Source of the DNA: Shimia sp. Alg240-R146
GTDB taxonomy: Bacteria > Pseudomonadota > Alphaproteobacteria > Rhodobacterales > Rhodobacteraceae
Assembly (NCBI RefSeq): GCF_947331465.1
Contig: NZ_CAMZOK010000003.1
Span: forward strand, 744,001-808,000
Length of the DNA: 64,000 bases
Reading direction: 5' to 3'
In this document: piece after piece, positions 8,807 through 17,458 of the stretch
Layout: the number at the start of each line of letters is the position of its first letter
Numbering within the stretch: position 1 is the stretch's first letter
Notes under the pieces: generated by a model
Database searches by the model: none
What the model was told of the DNA's origin: nothing
What the model saw: only the letters and a program-made list of their open reading frames with translations
Program-made: the position numbers and the translations under genes

Positions 8807-9925
8807 TTAGTGGTCGTCGTGCTTCAGGCAGCTAACAAAGTCATCAGACATCTGGCCAATGACAAGGTTGTAGAGATCCGCTCCGACGTCTTGGTTGGCA
8901 CCCAGTGGATCCAGTTCGGCGGTGTGAATGTCGAGACCTTCCGCCACCGATGCAACCAGCGAATCCGGGAATTGAGGCTCGCTAAAGATGCACTCAACTT
9001 TGTTCTCTGTCAGCGTGTTACGCACCTCACGCAGACGTGCCGCACTTGCCGATGACCCGTCGCCAACACGAATAGCACCAGATGCGATCAGCCCGAACCG
9101 GGTTTCAAAGTACTGATATGCATCATGGAATACCACAAAGTTAGCATCAGCCACAGAGATTAGCTTCGCTGCGATCTCCTCTTCCAAGGCGTCCAGCTCA
9201 GCTTGGGCTGCTGCCGCGTTTTTGGCATAGGTAGCGGCGTTTGCAGGATCAACTTCGGAAAGTTCGTCAGCAATCAGTGATAACCACACCCGCGCATTGT
9301 GTGGGTCAAGCCAAGCGTGGACGTCAGTTCCATCGTGGTCATGGCCTTCGTGATCGTCATGCGCATGATCGTCGTGGTCTTCGTGCTTGGCCTCGCCTTC
9401 ATGCCCATGGTCATCGTGCTCGGCGTGATCATTGTTTTCATGGTCATCATGGCCGTGTTCGGCATGATCATCATCTGCGTGGTCATCATGATCCTCGTGA
9501 TCGTCATGATCACTATGCTCGTCGTGATCATCATGGCCGTGTTCATGATCCTCTTCCGAGGTTATCTTGAAATCCTCCGAGGTCCGAAAATTATGTCGAA
9601 CGGTGTCAGCGGAATTGAGCAACTCCACGACATGCGCTTCATCAGCCAGAGACTCAAGCAAGCCTTCGAGTTGAGGCGTCAATTCATGACCAATCCAAAA
9701 CACCAGATTTGCGTTCTGCAGCGCACGGGCTTCTGACGGACGCAAGGCGTAGCCATGCGGAGAGGCCGTCGGTTGCATCAAAAGGTCAGGCGTCCCAACA
9801 CCTTCCATGACTTGCGCGACAAGGCTATGAACGGGTGCAATATCGGCGACAACACGTGGAGTTTCAGCTTGAACAGACAGGGTGGCACCAAGAAAGGCCA
9901 CAAAGCTGACGGGGAGGAGTTTCAT
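8807..9925 (-). CDS. znuA: Zinc ABC transporter periplasmic binding protein ZnuA
   Basis: The 372-residue zinc-capturing component of the ZnuABC importer. A signal peptide (residues 1-20, ending SVQA) directs it to the periplasm. Zinc ligand motifs of the cluster A-I family are visible: SPHGY (His57), DVHAWLDP (His203) and VVFHDAY near residue 270. Between them lies a very long His/Asp-rich loop at about residues 127-196, longer and denser than in most ZnuA proteins, likely a zinc-gathering or sensing loop. The ATG at 9925 is chosen over the frame's earlier start because it gives a clean signal peptide and has AAAGG upstream. It is divergent from zur-znuCB across a Zur-box-like palindrome, so repression by zinc-loaded Zur is expected. 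Confidence 0.95.
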   Translation of the reverse strand: MKLLPVSFVAFLGATLSVQAETPRVVADIAPVHSLVAQVMEGVGTPDLLMQPTASPHGYALRPSEARALQNANLVFWIGHELTPQLEGLLESLADEAHVVELLNSADTVRHNFRTSEDFKITSEEDHEHGHDDHDEHSDHDDHEDHDDHADDDHAEHGHDDHENNDHAEHDDHGHEGEAKHEDHDDHAHDDHEGHDHDGTDVHAWLDPHNARVWLSLIADELSEVDPANAATYAKNAAAAQAELDALEEEIAAKLISVADANFVVFHDAYQYFETRFGLIASGAIRVGDGSSASAARLREVRNTLTENKVECIFSEPQFPDSLVASVAEGLDIHTAELDPLGANQDVGADLYNLVIGQMSDDFVSCLKHDDH

Positions 9926-9973
9926 GAGGGTACCTTTGATATAAGCTAACGCGACCACTGGCCCTAAACAAAA

Positions 9974-9988
9974 TGTTATATTATATCA
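9974..9988. promoter_or_regulatory. Zur box between znuA and zur
   Basis: The 15-base imperfect palindrome TGTTATATTATATCA sits in the 87-base gap between the divergent znuA and zur-znuCB genes. It matches the general TGTTATA-N-TATAACA form of alphaproteobacterial Zur operators with one arm changed. One site could repress both directions. Motif family is from general knowledge; binding is inferred. Confidence 0.75.
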
Positions 9989-10012
9989 AGTGAAATTCGT
10001 AAGGAGATCACG

Positions 10013-10489
10013 ATGGACAGCATCGGCTTTGAACATCACGATCATTCGGCCTGCATGGGCGGTGGGATGAAAACGGCGGAAGACGTGTGCGCCGCCAAGG
10101 GGCTGCGCCTGACCAAAGGGCGGCGGCGGGTGTTGGAAATTCTGTTGCAGGAACATCGTGCGATGGGGGCCTATGACATCCTTGCGTTGATGAGCGACGA
10201 AGGCTTCGCCGCGCAGCCACCGGTGGTGTACCGTGCCTTGGAATTCCTGGTCACAAACGGCTTCGTGCATAAACTGCAAAAGCTCAACGCTTACATCGCC
10301 TGCACCCATCCTGCCGACGACCATACGCCAGTGTTCCTAATCTGTCGCGGCTGTGAAACGGTCGCCGAAACGTCGGTGTCTCTGGCTGCCAGCCTTGGGG
10401 CTGCGGCCAAGTCGATGGGCTTCAAGATTGAGACAACAATGGTTGAGACAGAGGGCTTGTGCCCCACATGCCAGACGGCCGCGACATGA
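10013..10489 (+). CDS. zur: Zinc uptake regulator Zur (Fur family)
   Basis: A 158-residue Fur-family repressor. The winged-helix region spans about residues 20-95 (LTKGRRRVLEIL, then PPVVYRALEFLVTNG as recognition helix and wing). It is followed by a dimer/metal domain with two CxxC pairs, CRGC near residue 109 and CPTC near 151, which normally hold structural zinc. The N-terminus carries an extra HHDH stretch. AAGGAG lies just before the ATG. Its stop overlaps the znuC start by four bases, so repressor and transporter are made together and the locus should be autoregulated through the palindrome upstream. Genomic linkage makes zinc, rather than iron or manganese, the likely signal. Confidence 0.93.
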   Translation: MDSIGFEHHDHSACMGGGMKTAEDVCAAKGLRLTKGRRRVLEILLQEHRAMGAYDILALMSDEGFAAQPPVVYRALEFLVTNGFVHKLQKLNAYIACTHPADDHTPVFLICRGCETVAETSVSLAASLGAAAKSMGFKIETTMVETEGLCPTCQTAAT

Positions 10490-11250
10490 GGCTGATCACC
10501 ATCAAGGACATGTCTGTGACGTTAGGCGCGCATACCGCGCTTTCGCATGTTGATCTGACCATCGACAAAGGCGAGATCGTCACAATTGTCGGGCCAAACG
10601 GCTCGGGAAAGTCCACCCTTTTGCGCAGCGTCATTGGCGCGATCATTCCCGACAGCGGAACGGTTTTGCGCGCCGCTGGCTTGAAAATTGGCTATGTTCC
10701 TCAGAGCCTTGCGATTGATCCGACGCTGCCACTAAGCGCAGGCCGTTTTCTGTCCTTGCCCAACCGGCGCCCCGCCAAAGCCGTGGCCAAGGCGCTGAAG
10801 CAGGCCGGAGCCGAAGACATCGCGGACCGCCCCATGGCCGGCCTTTCAGGCGGGCAATTCCAGCGGGTTCTTTTGGCGCGGGCGTTGATGGACTCCCCTG
10901 ATCTACTCATTCTCGATGAGCCCACGACAGGCCTCGACCAACCCGGTTCCGCCGATTTTTACACCCAGATCGAAGAGGTTCGTCGGACCACTGGTGCGGC
11001 TGTTTTGATGGTCAGCCACGAATTGCACGTGGTGATGAGTGCAAGCGATCGCGTTGTGTGTCTGAATGGGCATGTGTGCTGTCATGGCGCGCCAGAAATC
11101 GTGGCCTCTGCGCCGGAGTATCGCGCGTTGTTTGGCACCGGTACACATGGCGCGCTGGCGCTTTACCGGCACGAACATGACCATCATCACCACGCGGAAG
11201 ACGCTTGTGATCACGACCACCACACGCACGACCACCGGGAAAGCCACTGA
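10486..11250 (+). CDS. znuC: Zinc ABC transporter ATP-binding protein ZnuC
   Basis: The 254-residue ATPase of the zinc importer. Walker A (GPNGSGKST, about residue 40), the ABC signature (LSGGQFQRVLLARAL) and Walker B (LLILDEPTTGLD) are intact, and a switch histidine follows in VSHELH. The ATG at 10486 overlaps the zur stop as ATGA. An upstream in-frame ATG inside zur is less likely. The last 30 residues are strongly histidine-rich (HEHDHHHHAED and a second block), which is odd for a cytoplasmic ATPase and suggests zinc binding or feedback at the cytoplasmic exit of the channel. It pairs with ZnuB, whose gene starts one base after this stop. Confidence 0.94.
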   Translation: MRLITIKDMSVTLGAHTALSHVDLTIDKGEIVTIVGPNGSGKSTLLRSVIGAIIPDSGTVLRAAGLKIGYVPQSLAIDPTLPLSAGRFLSLPNRRPAKAVAKALKQAGAEDIADRPMAGLSGGQFQRVLLARALMDSPDLLILDEPTTGLDQPGSADFYTQIEEVRRTTGAAVLMVSHELHVVMSASDRVVCLNGHVCCHGAPEIVASAPEYRALFGTGTHGALALYRHEHDHHHHAEDACDHDHHTHDHRESH

Positions 11251-11251
11251 T

Positions 11252-12049
11252 ATGTTTGATGATTTTCTGGTTCGCGCGGTTCTCGCAGGGATCGGGGTGG
11301 CGTTGGCGGCGGCGCCCTTGGGCTGCTTTGTGGTCTGGCGGCGTATGGCCTATTTCGGGGATGCGACCGCACATGCCGCGATCCTTGGTGTGGCGTTCTC
11401 GCTGGCATTTGGAATGTCCGTCTTTGTTGGTGCCTTGGCGGTGTCATTGGCGATGGCGGCCACGGTCACGACGCTGGCGGGACGAGGTTATGCGATGGAC
11501 ACATTGCTGGGCGTTCTGGCGCATAGCGCCTTGGCCTTTGGGCTTGTGGCTGTGTCGCTGCAACAAGGCGTGCGGCTGGACCCGATGTCTTATTTGTTTG
11601 GCGACATTCTGGCGGTGTCCAAATCCGATTTGGTGGTAATCTGGATTGGCGCGATTGCCGTTATTTCCTTGATGATCTGGCGTTGGCAAGGGCTTTTGAC
11701 ATCTACGCTGAACCCCGATCTGGCCTATGCCAGCGGCATCAACCCCAAACGGGAACAGCTGGTGTTGACCCTTGGTTTGGCGGTGGTTGTGGCGGTGGCA
11801 ATCAAGGTGGTTGGCGCGTTGTTGATCGGCGCTTTGCTGGTCATTCCGGCAGCTGCGACGCGGGCTGTAACCCGTTCCCCCGAAGCCATGGCGGCCAGCG
11901 CTGCGGCGGTAGGTGTGGCCTCGGCCAGTGGCGGATTGTGGGCGTCGTATTACTGGGACACGCCGGCGGGGCCGTCGATTGTCTGTGTGGCTGCGGTTTT
12001 CTTTGCGCTCACAAACTTGGTGTCGCGGCTTGGGTTAACGACCCGATAG
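11252..12049 (+). CDS. znuB: Zinc ABC transporter permease ZnuB
   Basis: The 265-residue inner-membrane permease of the zinc importer, of the ABC-3 family. It shows about eight hydrophobic spans. The family's cytoplasmic coupling region is recognisable (GDATAHAAILGVAFS near residues 37-51, and the later GALLIGALLVIPAAATR). The ATG at 11252 begins one base after the znuC stop. The same frame is open further upstream inside znuC but that part is an overlap artefact. A hairpin with a T run at 12102-12128 closes the zur-znuC-znuB operon. Confidence 0.94.
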   Translation: MFDDFLVRAVLAGIGVALAAAPLGCFVVWRRMAYFGDATAHAAILGVAFSLAFGMSVFVGALAVSLAMAATVTTLAGRGYAMDTLLGVLAHSALAFGLVAVSLQQGVRLDPMSYLFGDILAVSKSDLVVIWIGAIAVISLMIWRWQGLLTSTLNPDLAYASGINPKREQLVLTLGLAVVVAVAIKVVGALLIGALLVIPAAATRAVTRSPEAMAASAAAVGVASASGGLWASYYWDTPAGPSIVCVAAVFFALTNLVSRLGLTTR

Positions 12050-12101
12050 TTTGCCAATTACCTGATCTGCAAAGCGTCTGTATGGCGTCGGTATCGCGTC
12101 G

Positions 12102-12128
12102 GTGCCGATTTCGGCACGCTTGGTTTTT
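12102..12128 (+). terminator. Terminator of the zur-znuCB operon
   Basis: GTGCCGA and TCGGCAC form a compact hairpin with a very small loop, followed within a few bases by TTTTT. It lies about 50 bases after the znuB stop. The gene beyond is convergent, so it could also assist termination from the other side. Confidence 0.6.
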
Positions 12129-12145
12129 ACGCAACGCGCGCTGCC

Positions 12146-13390
12146 TCAGGCAATGAGCGCCGCGTGCACGAGTGCTTTGAGCTGAGGGCGCGTGGGATAG
12201 GAGCTTGAAGGCGACAGTTGGGTGAAAAACACCACCGAAAGATCTTCGACCGGATCGACCCAGAAAAAGGTCGAGGCCATACCGCCCCAACTGAAGTCTC
12301 CGACGCTGCCAGGCACGCGAGCGCGGCCCGCATCCAGAACCACTGCGCCGCCAAGACCAAAGCCCATGCCTTCCATCGGCTGTTCGGCAAAGCTTTCGGG
12401 ACCCATGGACGCGATGTCGCCCCGCAAATGATTGGACATCATGAAGTTGGTGGTGCGCGATGACAAAAGCCGTGCCTCGCCCAGAGCGCCGCCACGACGC
12501 AGCATCTCGGCAAAGCGCAGATAGTCATCCATCGTGCCAACAAGCCCGCCACCGCCAGAAAACGTGGAGGTTTTTAGAAAGGATGACTCGTCCGGCCGAT
12601 CCACAAGACGCAGCGTTTCAGCGCCCATCTCGGCGTCGTTGAGCCCCATGGCGTTGCCCGCCAGAGGCGTATAGAGCGCGGCGAAGCGGTCAGACTGCGA
12701 CGGTTGTACGGAAAATCCGGTCTCGCTCATGCCAAGGGGGACAAAAATCTCCTCTTGAAAAAAGACGTCCAGTGGTTTGCCCGACACCACTTCGATCACG
12801 CGGCCCAGTACGTCGATACCAACCGAATATTCCCAGCGTGCACCCGGCTGGAACGCCAATGGTAAAGCGGCCAGTCGGCGCACTTCATCCGCCAAAGCAC
12901 CTTGGTTGGGTTTGAACAGAATGTCCTCTTCATCCATTTCGGCGGCCAGGACACCGGGGTTGAACGGATAGCTCAGACCGGAGGTGTGGGTGGCAAGTTG
13001 GTGCAATGTTGGTGTGGCACACGGCTCGGTCTGATCAATCGAGGTAGCGCCTTTGATCAGCGCGTGGCAGTCCGCGAACTCCGGCACAAATTCAGATACG
13101 GGCGCGTCCAGATGAAACAGCCCTTTTTCGGCCAACATCATCAGGCCCACGGTCGTCACCGGCTTGGTCATTGAATAGATCCGCGCCACGGTGTCCCGTT
13201 CAAAGGCGGTAGCATTTTCAACACTGCGCAACCCCGTGACATGGTCAAACACCACATCCCCGCCGCGCGCGATCAACAGCCCATTGCCCGCATGTTTGCG
13301 ATCCGTCACCAGACTCTCCATCCAATCGCGGATCACCTCCAAGCGATTGGAGTCAAATCCTCGATCCTGAGGGTCTGCTGTGCCTATCAT
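12146..13390 (-). CDS. Serine hydrolase of the beta-lactamase / esterase family
   Basis: The 414-residue protein belongs to the class C beta-lactamase / penicillin-binding-like hydrolase family. The SxxK catalytic motif is SMTK (near residue 93), and the tyrosine motif appears as WEYSVGIDVLG near residue 190. The C-terminal region has SWGGMASTFFWVDP, taking the place of the KTG strand. There is no obvious signal peptide, so it is more like the cytoplasmic EstB-type esterases than a true beta-lactamase. It may hydrolyse small esters; the substrate is not evident. It is monocistronic, convergent with znuB and divergent from the large secreted protein gene. Confidence 0.85.
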   Translation of the reverse strand: MIGTADPQDRGFDSNRLEVIRDWMESLVTDRKHAGNGLLIARGGDVVFDHVTGLRSVENATAFERDTVARIYSMTKPVTTVGLMMLAEKGLFHLDAPVSEFVPEFADCHALIKGATSIDQTEPCATPTLHQLATHTSGLSYPFNPGVLAAEMDEEDILFKPNQGALADEVRRLAALPLAFQPGARWEYSVGIDVLGRVIEVVSGKPLDVFFQEEIFVPLGMSETGFSVQPSQSDRFAALYTPLAGNAMGLNDAEMGAETLRLVDRPDESSFLKTSTFSGGGGLVGTMDDYLRFAEMLRRGGALGEARLLSSRTTNFMMSNHLRGDIASMGPESFAEQPMEGMGFGLGGAVVLDAGRARVPGSVGDFSWGGMASTFFWVDPVEDLSVVFFTQLSPSSSYPTRPQLKALVHAALIA

Positions 13391-13565
13391 GCGCCGCGCC
13401 TCCCGCTGCGGTAAATCTTGCGTTCAGAGTGGCGGCAGCGCGGCCAACGGACAAGCCGGTAAGAATACGTAGGTCGCCACGTCGTCTGAAATGGTGTGCC
13501 CTCTTCCATGCCGGACCGGAATCGCCGCATACTTGCGTCACCCTTGATTTTCGAAGGAATGAGCG

Positions 13566-16511
13566 ATGCGCGTCTTTGCGGCTATGGCCTTGTGCCTGTT
13601 CACCTGTTTCGGCCTGAGTGCATCGGCACAGGAGCGCGACGGGCTGAACCTTTATGTCTTTGGCAACAGCCTTGTGCATCACCTGAGCGACACCGACGAA
13701 ACCGCTGTGCCACATTGGTTGGCGCGGCTCGCGGAGGCAGATGGCAAGACAATCGCGGTGGACGGCCAGTGGGGCTTTTTGCGTGATTTCGCCAAGGACG
13801 AAACACCGCTGGCAAATTGGCGGTTTGCCAAGGTCGACCGCGCGTGGACGCGGCAGTATCGCAATTTCACCGATGTGGATTGGGACGTGGTGATGATCAA
13901 CCCCGCCAATTTCATCCAATACCAAGGCGCGGACAAAGCCTTTGACGGAGACAACCCCGACAGGGCCTCGCCGGTTTCGGCGACATTGGCGGTGATCGAC
14001 CAAAGGGCAGACGTCGCGCCTGACCGGTTTGTGATTTACCAAGGCTGGGCGGACATGTCGGGATATGGCAGCTTCCCCCCCTCGGCGCGCAAATTCCGCC
14101 GCTATTTGCAGTTCCACGTGGGGGACTATGACACTTGGTATCAGGACTACGTGGCGCAGCTGCGCGACGCGCGCCCTGATCTTCGCATCGATATGATCCC
14201 TGTGGCGCGGGTGATTTCGGAGTTGGTGGATGGCGGCGTGTTGTTCGATATGACGCCTGAGGATTTGTACACTGACGACGCGCCGCACGGCACGCCAACG
14301 CTGTATCTGTTGGCCGGTGCGATCACCTATGTCGGGCTGTTTGAGGCGGAGTTACCGCTTGCGATCGATTTACCCGAGACGGTCCACGCGGATGTCCGCA
14401 CCTATTGGGAAGCGGTGCGCGAGGAAATTCACCGGCTGGTTTTGGAGCCGATCAGGATGGCAGCCGTTGAAACGCCATCGCAAACAGCAGAGACCTCGTC
14501 TGGGCAGGCGTTCAAAACGCCTGCGACCCTGCCTGTAGATGGCGGAGCGCCGGGGTTGGGCCTTGCCGATCCAGCGCTGGCGATGGGGTTGGCGGCGATA
14601 TCGGATTGGGGCACGCAATTGCCGTTCATTGATCTGATGAAGACCGCGCGGCCTTGGGTCGGGCATTTGCCGGGCCAATGGGGTGGCGTGTCGACAGAGG
14701 AGATGGAGGACTTTGGCCTCATGGACGAGGCGGGCTGGGTCTGGGGCATTCCTGAAAACATCGCCTCGGTCGAGGCTCTCATGTTGACGGATCAACCGCC
14801 CGAGGCCACAGAGCTGTCGGGTCGCTACCGCGTGACGTGGCAAGGCGCTGGAACCGTTGAGATGACGGGCCGGGCGCGGGTCACAAGCCGCGAGGATCAT
14901 GAGATCTGGTTTGAATATACGCCAGGTGAAGGCCATGTCGGGGTGCGTATTCGTGACACCGATCCGACCCGAACGGGCGACTATGTGCACAGCATTTCCG
15001 TGGTGGCCGAGACACAAATCGCGCTGTTTGAGGCGGGCGCGGTCTTCAATCCGGAGTGGCTGCGCATTGTGGGTGACTTGCGACTGGTTCGGTTCATGGA
15101 TTGGATGCAGACCAACGCGTCCACACAGGCCGCATGGGAGGGCCGCCCGCTGACGGGGGATTTCACTTATGGCTGGCGCGGGGTTCCGGCGGAAGTGATG
15201 GTGCAACTGGCCAACGAAATCGGCGCGGATGCGTGGTTCAACATGCCGCATCTGGCGGATGACGCCTATATGCGCAGCTTTGCAGAGCTGGTGCGTGATC
15301 AACTGAACCCTGATTTGGTGGCTCATGTGGAATATTCCAACGAGCTGTGGAACTGGGGATTTCAGCAAGCGCAATGGGCTTTGAAGGAGAGCGAGGCGCG
15401 CTGGGGACAGGTTGAAAACGGTCATATGCAGATCGCAGGCGCACGGGCGGGCGCCATGGGGCGGATCTGGGGCGAGGTGTTTGGCGAAGCTGCTGACACG
15501 CGGCTGATGCGGGTGGCGGCGACGCACACCGATTGGCCGGGGCTTGAAAAGGGCCTGCTGGAAGCTCCTTTGGCGCAAAAGGATGGCGCGCCACCACCGG
15601 TAGCGAGCTTTGATGCTTATGCGGTGACCGGATATTTTGGGGTGGGTCTGGGTTTGGACGGCGGGGCCGACGCGGTTTTGGGCTGGCTTGAGGAGGCCCG
15701 CGCAACGGCGGAACGGATCGGATCAGAAGAAGGATTGCAGCGGGCCGCATTGGCGGCTTTTGTCGACACCCACCAGTACAGAGGGATGCATGCCAAAACC
15801 GCGGAGGCATTGCGCAAGGGGTCGCTCAAGGAGTTGCTCAACGAGATGCTGCCTTATCAGGCTGGCGTGGCGCGCGACAACGGTCTCGCGCTGGTGATGT
15901 ATGAGGGCGGCAGCCATGTGGCAGGTGTGGGAAACTGGGCCAACAACGACGCGCTAACACGCTATTTTGCCGCGTTCTCGACCAGCGATGTCTTGGGCGA
16001 AATTTATGGCGAATTGCTTGCCGGTTGGCGCGGGCTTGGGGGCCGCAGTTTCAACGCGTTCAACGATGTTGGCAAATCCAGCAAGTGGGGCAGTTGGGGG
16101 CATTTGCGTCACCTGTGGGATGAGACTCCGCGCCACACTGCATTGGCCTCCTATAACGAAATGGGGCCGCATTGGTCTGAGGTGCGCGCAGAAGGCGCGT
16201 TCCTGCATGGAGGTGTATTTGAGGGCGGCGACGGACCGGACCGGATTGCCGGAACGGTCAAGATCGACAGCCTGCTCGGCGGTGGTGGCGACGATGTCCT
16301 GATCGCGGACGGACCGGCAGACCGGTTGCATGGCGGCGCCGGGACGGATCGGGCCATCCTGCCGGGGGCGCGGGCGGAGTATGCATTTGAGCAGGACGGA
16401 GCGCGGGTTCGGGCCACCGCAGACGGCCGAAGCTACCTTTTGACCAGCATCGAGGCCGTGGCTTTTGCCGCCTCTCCTGCTTTGGTAATACCGATGTCAG
16501 GGCTGCTCTGA
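13566..16511 (+). CDS. Secreted multidomain protein: SGNH-like, glycoside-hydrolase-like and RTX repeats
   Basis: A 981-residue protein with a cleavable signal peptide (residues 1-21). The first part (22-260) resembles an SGNH hydrolase: GNSL with Ser35 and a late DAPHGT (Asp-x-x-His, about residue 241). The middle region has an EYSNELWNW motif with Glu593, and LVMYEGG with Glu780. These look like the acid/base and nucleophile strands of a clan GH-A (alpha/beta)8 glycosidase. Residues about 885-925 hold two or three RTX-type repeats (LLGGGGDDVL, LHGGAGTD). It is expected to act outside the cell on polysaccharide. AAGGA precedes the ATG. Its position just before the exopolysaccharide genes supports a role in trimming or releasing the glycan. 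A signal peptide together with RTX repeats is unusual, because type I substrates normally lack one. Confidence 0.7.
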   Translation: MRVFAAMALCLFTCFGLSASAQERDGLNLYVFGNSLVHHLSDTDETAVPHWLARLAEADGKTIAVDGQWGFLRDFAKDETPLANWRFAKVDRAWTRQYRNFTDVDWDVVMINPANFIQYQGADKAFDGDNPDRASPVSATLAVIDQRADVAPDRFVIYQGWADMSGYGSFPPSARKFRRYLQFHVGDYDTWYQDYVAQLRDARPDLRIDMIPVARVISELVDGGVLFDMTPEDLYTDDAPHGTPTLYLLAGAITYVGLFEAELPLAIDLPETVHADVRTYWEAVREEIHRLVLEPIRMAAVETPSQTAETSSGQAFKTPATLPVDGGAPGLGLADPALAMGLAAISDWGTQLPFIDLMKTARPWVGHLPGQWGGVSTEEMEDFGLMDEAGWVWGIPENIASVEALMLTDQPPEATELSGRYRVTWQGAGTVEMTGRARVTSREDHEIWFEYTPGEGHVGVRIRDTDPTRTGDYVHSISVVAETQIALFEAGAVFNPEWLRIVGDLRLVRFMDWMQTNASTQAAWEGRPLTGDFTYGWRGVPAEVMVQLANEIGADAWFNMPHLADDAYMRSFAELVRDQLNPDLVAHVEYSNELWNWGFQQAQWALKESEARWGQVENGHMQIAGARAGAMGRIWGEVFGEAADTRLMRVAATHTDWPGLEKGLLEAPLAQKDGAPPPVASFDAYAVTGYFGVGLGLDGGADAVLGWLEEARATAERIGSEEGLQRAALAAFVDTHQYRGMHAKTAEALRKGSLKELLNEMLPYQAGVARDNGLALVMYEGGSHVAGVGNWANNDALTRYFAAFSTSDVLGEIYGELLAGWRGLGGRSFNAFNDVGKSSKWGSWGHLRHLWDETPRHTALASYNEMGPHWSEVRAEGAFLHGGVFEGGDGPDRIAGTVKIDSLLGGGGDDVLIADGPADRLHGGAGTDRAILPGARAEYAFEQDGARVRATADGRSYLLTSIEAVAFAASPALVIPMSGLL

Positions 16512-16633
16512 ATGAGCGGCACGACTCGGAAAACAATCACTTTTTTGACCGGTACTGGTCGGTGGGCAAGGTTGTCTGATAAGGTCGCCGCAAAGCCCAC
16601 GCGACAGGGCGACGGCAACGAGGCGAACCGCAG

Positions 16634-17458
16634 GTGTTGAGCATCATCATCCCCGCGCACAACGAGGCAGAGCGCATTGACGCTTGCCTGAGATCGGTGC
16701 TGTCTTCCAGCGGCCCGAAGCAGGCGCAGGTGATTGTTGTGGCCAATGGTTGTGAGGACGACACCGCACCGTTGGCCCAGATGTATCAGGGCATTGCCAA
16801 GGACCGCGGCTGGAAACTGGATGTGCTGGACATGCCTGCAATAGGCAAACCCGGTGCGCTCAATCAGGGCGATCATATCGCGCATTTTCCGATGCGAGCG
16901 TATCTGGATGCGGACGTCATTGTGGACCCGGCTTTGTTTGCCCAGATTTGCGCCGCGCTGGACACTGACGAGCCGCGCTACGCAAGCGGGCACTTGCGGC
17001 TGGCACCCGCGCAATCGTGGGCAACGCGCGCCTATGCGCGCATCTATCAACAGGTGCCGTTCGTCACTGAAGGCGTCCCCGGTGCGGGGCTGTTTGTGGT
17101 GAACACTGCGGGGCGGGACAACTGGATGCTGTTCCCCAAGATCATCGCGGACGACACCTTTGTGCGACTCAGTTTTCCGCCAAAGCAGCGAATCGCGGTG
17201 CCTGCCGGGTATGAGTGGCCGCTGGTCGAGGGGGTCCGCGCGCTCATCAAAGTGCGGCGGCGACAAAATGCGGGGGTGGCCGAAGTGGCCGACAAATACC
17301 CCTATCTTTTGGAGAATGATGACAAACACACGCTTAGCCTGTGGGAAAAGCTGCGCATGGGTCTGCATGACCCGTTGGGGATGTTGGTCTACGGCGGGGT
17401 TTCAGTGATCGTGAAGCTGACACCGCAAAAAGACGGCAGTTGGGGTCGCGGTCGATGA
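16634..17458 (+). CDS. Glycosyltransferase family 2
   Basis: A 274-residue GT2 enzyme with the usual GT-A start (LSIIIPAHNEAERIDACLRS), VVANGCEDDT, and a YLDADVIVD stretch carrying the metal-binding DxD near residue 90. A QRIAVPAGYEWPLVEG region may form the acceptor side. The start is GTG with GAGGCGA upstream. Its stop overlaps the flippase start as ATGA, which opens a tightly coupled operon. No signal peptide is present; a hydrophobic C-terminal stretch may peripherally attach it to the membrane. The transferred sugar cannot be read from the sequence. Confidence 0.85.
   Translation: MLSIIIPAHNEAERIDACLRSVLSSSGPKQAQVIVVANGCEDDTAPLAQMYQGIAKDRGWKLDVLDMPAIGKPGALNQGDHIAHFPMRAYLDADVIVDPALFAQICAALDTDEPRYASGHLRLAPAQSWATRAYARIYQQVPFVTEGVPGAGLFVVNTAGRDNWMLFPKIIADDTFVRLSFPPKQRIAVPAGYEWPLVEGVRALIKVRRRQNAGVAEVADKYPYLLENDDKHTLSLWEKLRMGLHDPLGMLVYGGVSVIVKLTPQKDGSWGRGR

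Noticed and set aside
9330-9550. Repetitive tract that might suggest a CRISPR or tandem repeat array
   Set aside because: The repeats are irregular His/Asp codons inside znuA, with no constant spacer length.
9299-9736. A plus-strand frame of 145 residues that looks like a membrane protein rich in Ile, Val and Met
   Set aside because: It is the reverse complement of the His/Asp-rich loop of znuA; CAT/GAT codons become ATG/ATC, which mimics hydrophobic spans. No ribosome site.
14370-15578. A 402-residue minus-strand frame inside the secreted SGNH/glycosidase-like gene
   Set aside because: Antisense shadow; composition not protein-like and no ribosome site.
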